Assembly (NCBI GenBank): GCA_023417985.1
Contig: JAEZDV010000294.1
Location: 1 to 14,849, forward strand
Direction of reading: 5' to 3'
Length of the DNA: 14,849 nt
From: Actinomycetes bacterium
GTDB taxonomy: Bacteria > Actinomycetota > Actinomycetes > Mycobacteriales > Mycobacteriaceae
Under the pieces are notes generated by a model. That model saw only the letters and a program-made list of their open reading frames with translations. It did no database searches and was not told the origin of the DNA. Shown piece by piece: positions 14,369-14,849 of this stretch. Each line of letters starts with the position of its first letter. Position 1 is the first letter of the stretch. A program made the position numbers and the translations under genes.

Positions 14369-14374
14369 ACCCTA
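14369..14374 (-). promoter_or_regulatory. Leaderless -10 element TAGGGT of the Eis-like gene
   Basis: This TANNNT hexamer ends exactly 6 nt before the ATG, as at the SUFU and ParB-like genes. Its AGGG could also be read as a Shine-Dalgarno sequence at 7 nt, so the two explanations compete. Confidence 0.35.
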
Positions 14375-14451
14375 TCCGACCCGGCGCGCGAGCAGGACCG
14401 TAAGTTTCGGTGTCGGTGCGTATGTGTCTGCCGAGCAGAGGCTTTCGTGCA

Positions 14452-14849
14452 TCACCGGGCCGAATTCCGCAATCGCACGAGTTTCGCCTCGGCGGCCGAC
14501 GCAGCACGTTCGGCAGACGTGATCTCCTTCTTCGCGCGGGCGACGGCGCGGCGCGCGAATTGTCGCTGCTGCTCGGCATGTTCGAGTTTCCGGCGCAGCT
14601 CGACGACCTCCTGCTCGAACCGTTCGAGTTCCGCATCTGCATCACCGGATGACGAGCGGGCCTGTTCGACGGCCGCGCGTGCCGACTCGGCCTCGGCCGC
14701 AGCCTCGTCGATCTCCGCCTGCCGCGCATCGCGCTCGGCCCTGTCGCGCTCGGCCCTGTCGCGCTCGGCCCCCTCGCGCTCCGTCTTGTCTGCTTTGCCC
14801 TTGTCCGCCCTGCGCCGGCCGGGGTCGCGCTCGGTCCTTCCTCCGGAAG
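14452..14849 (-). CDS. Coiled-coil protein, 3' part only (5' end beyond window)
   Basis: An open frame runs from the right edge to TGA at 14452-14454, giving 131 visible residues ending in VRLRNSAR. The start lies outside the window. The visible part is almost wholly charged or alanine: a basic, lysine-rich segment, three tandem AERDR-type pentapeptides from a 15-bp DNA repeat, then a long Ala/Glu/Arg helix (EAAAEAESARAAVEQAR, ELERFEQEVVELRRKLEHAE) with heptad-like spacing of leucine, valine and phenylalanine, consistent with a coiled coil. There is no membrane segment or catalytic motif. The frame is on the same strand as the Eis-like gene and ends 89 nt before it. Composition is biased, so the frame should be treated as probable. 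The function is unknown. Confidence 0.6.
   Translation of the reverse strand, partial: SGGRTERDPGRRRADKGKADKTEREGAERDRAERDRAERDARQAEIDEAAAEAESARAAVEQARSSSGDADAELERFEQEVVELRRKLEHAEQQRQFARRAVARAKKEITSAERAASAAEAKLVRLRNSAR
14731..14775. repeat. 15-bp tandem repeat, three copies
   Basis: GCGCTCGGCCCTGTC occurs twice perfectly (14731-14745 and 14746-14760) and a third time with two changes in the last five bases (14761-14775). The period is a multiple of three and on the minus strand it encodes repeated Arg-Ala-Glu-Arg-Asp units within the coiled-coil protein. It is prone to slippage and length variation between strains. Confidence 0.85.

Overview
The window is GC-rich, densely packed actinobacterial DNA, most likely from Rhodococcus or a close relative (Nocardia, Gordonia, other Mycobacteriales). 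The evidence is the frequent GTG starts, the 4-nt start/stop overlaps, the TANNNT-type -10 hexamers, and proteins that closely match my memory of Mycobacterium tuberculosis LpqY, SugA, SugB, SugC and CorA. No RNA genes, insertion sequences, CRISPR arrays or phage genes were seen. This is an ordinary chromosomal segment.

Layout. Positions 26-1216 (minus) encode a short-form malic enzyme, preceded by a 434-nt gene-free leader (1217-1650) rich in inverted repeats. Positions 1651-2960 (minus) hold a PHP-family phosphoesterase and, coupled to it by an ATGA overlap, a small three-helix membrane protein with a tyrosine-rich tail. Divergent from these, 3042-5926 (plus) holds a CorA magnesium/divalent cation channel and, coupled by a GTGA overlap, a large polytopic membrane protein of GT-C-like layout. 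Converging on it are a SUFU-domain protein (5959-6555, minus) and an AlkZ-like winged-helix DNA glycosylase candidate (6608-7738, minus). Divergent from the latter is a stand-alone ParB/sulfiredoxin-fold protein (7813-8658, plus). Positions 8683-12987 (minus) are a complete trehalose-type ABC importer operon, lpqY-sugA-sugB-sugC. Upstream of it on the same strand are an Eis-like acetyltransferase (13130-14362) and the 3' part of a coiled-coil protein cut by the window edge (14452-14849).

How the genes work together. LpqY is the lipoprotein that binds disaccharide outside the membrane, SugA and SugB form the channel, and SugC should power import. The four genes are joined by GTGA and ATGA overlaps and a 5-nt gap, so they are almost certainly one translationally coupled transcript. 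In M. tuberculosis the same operon lies beside corA and recycles trehalose released during mycolate transfer. Malic enzyme links malate to pyruvate and NAD(P)H.

The most notable observation is that SugC has lost the Walker A consensus (GPSGWVKAT where GPSGCGKS/TT is expected) although every other ATPase motif is intact. This is either a real inactivating cluster of changes or a sequence error. Other points are an 18-bp CRP/GlxR-like palindrome before lpqY, three genes with TANNNT exactly 6 nt before the start codon (leaderless mRNAs), and a perfect 10-bp inverted repeat just upstream of the malic enzyme ribosome binding site. I found no clearly new multi-gene system.
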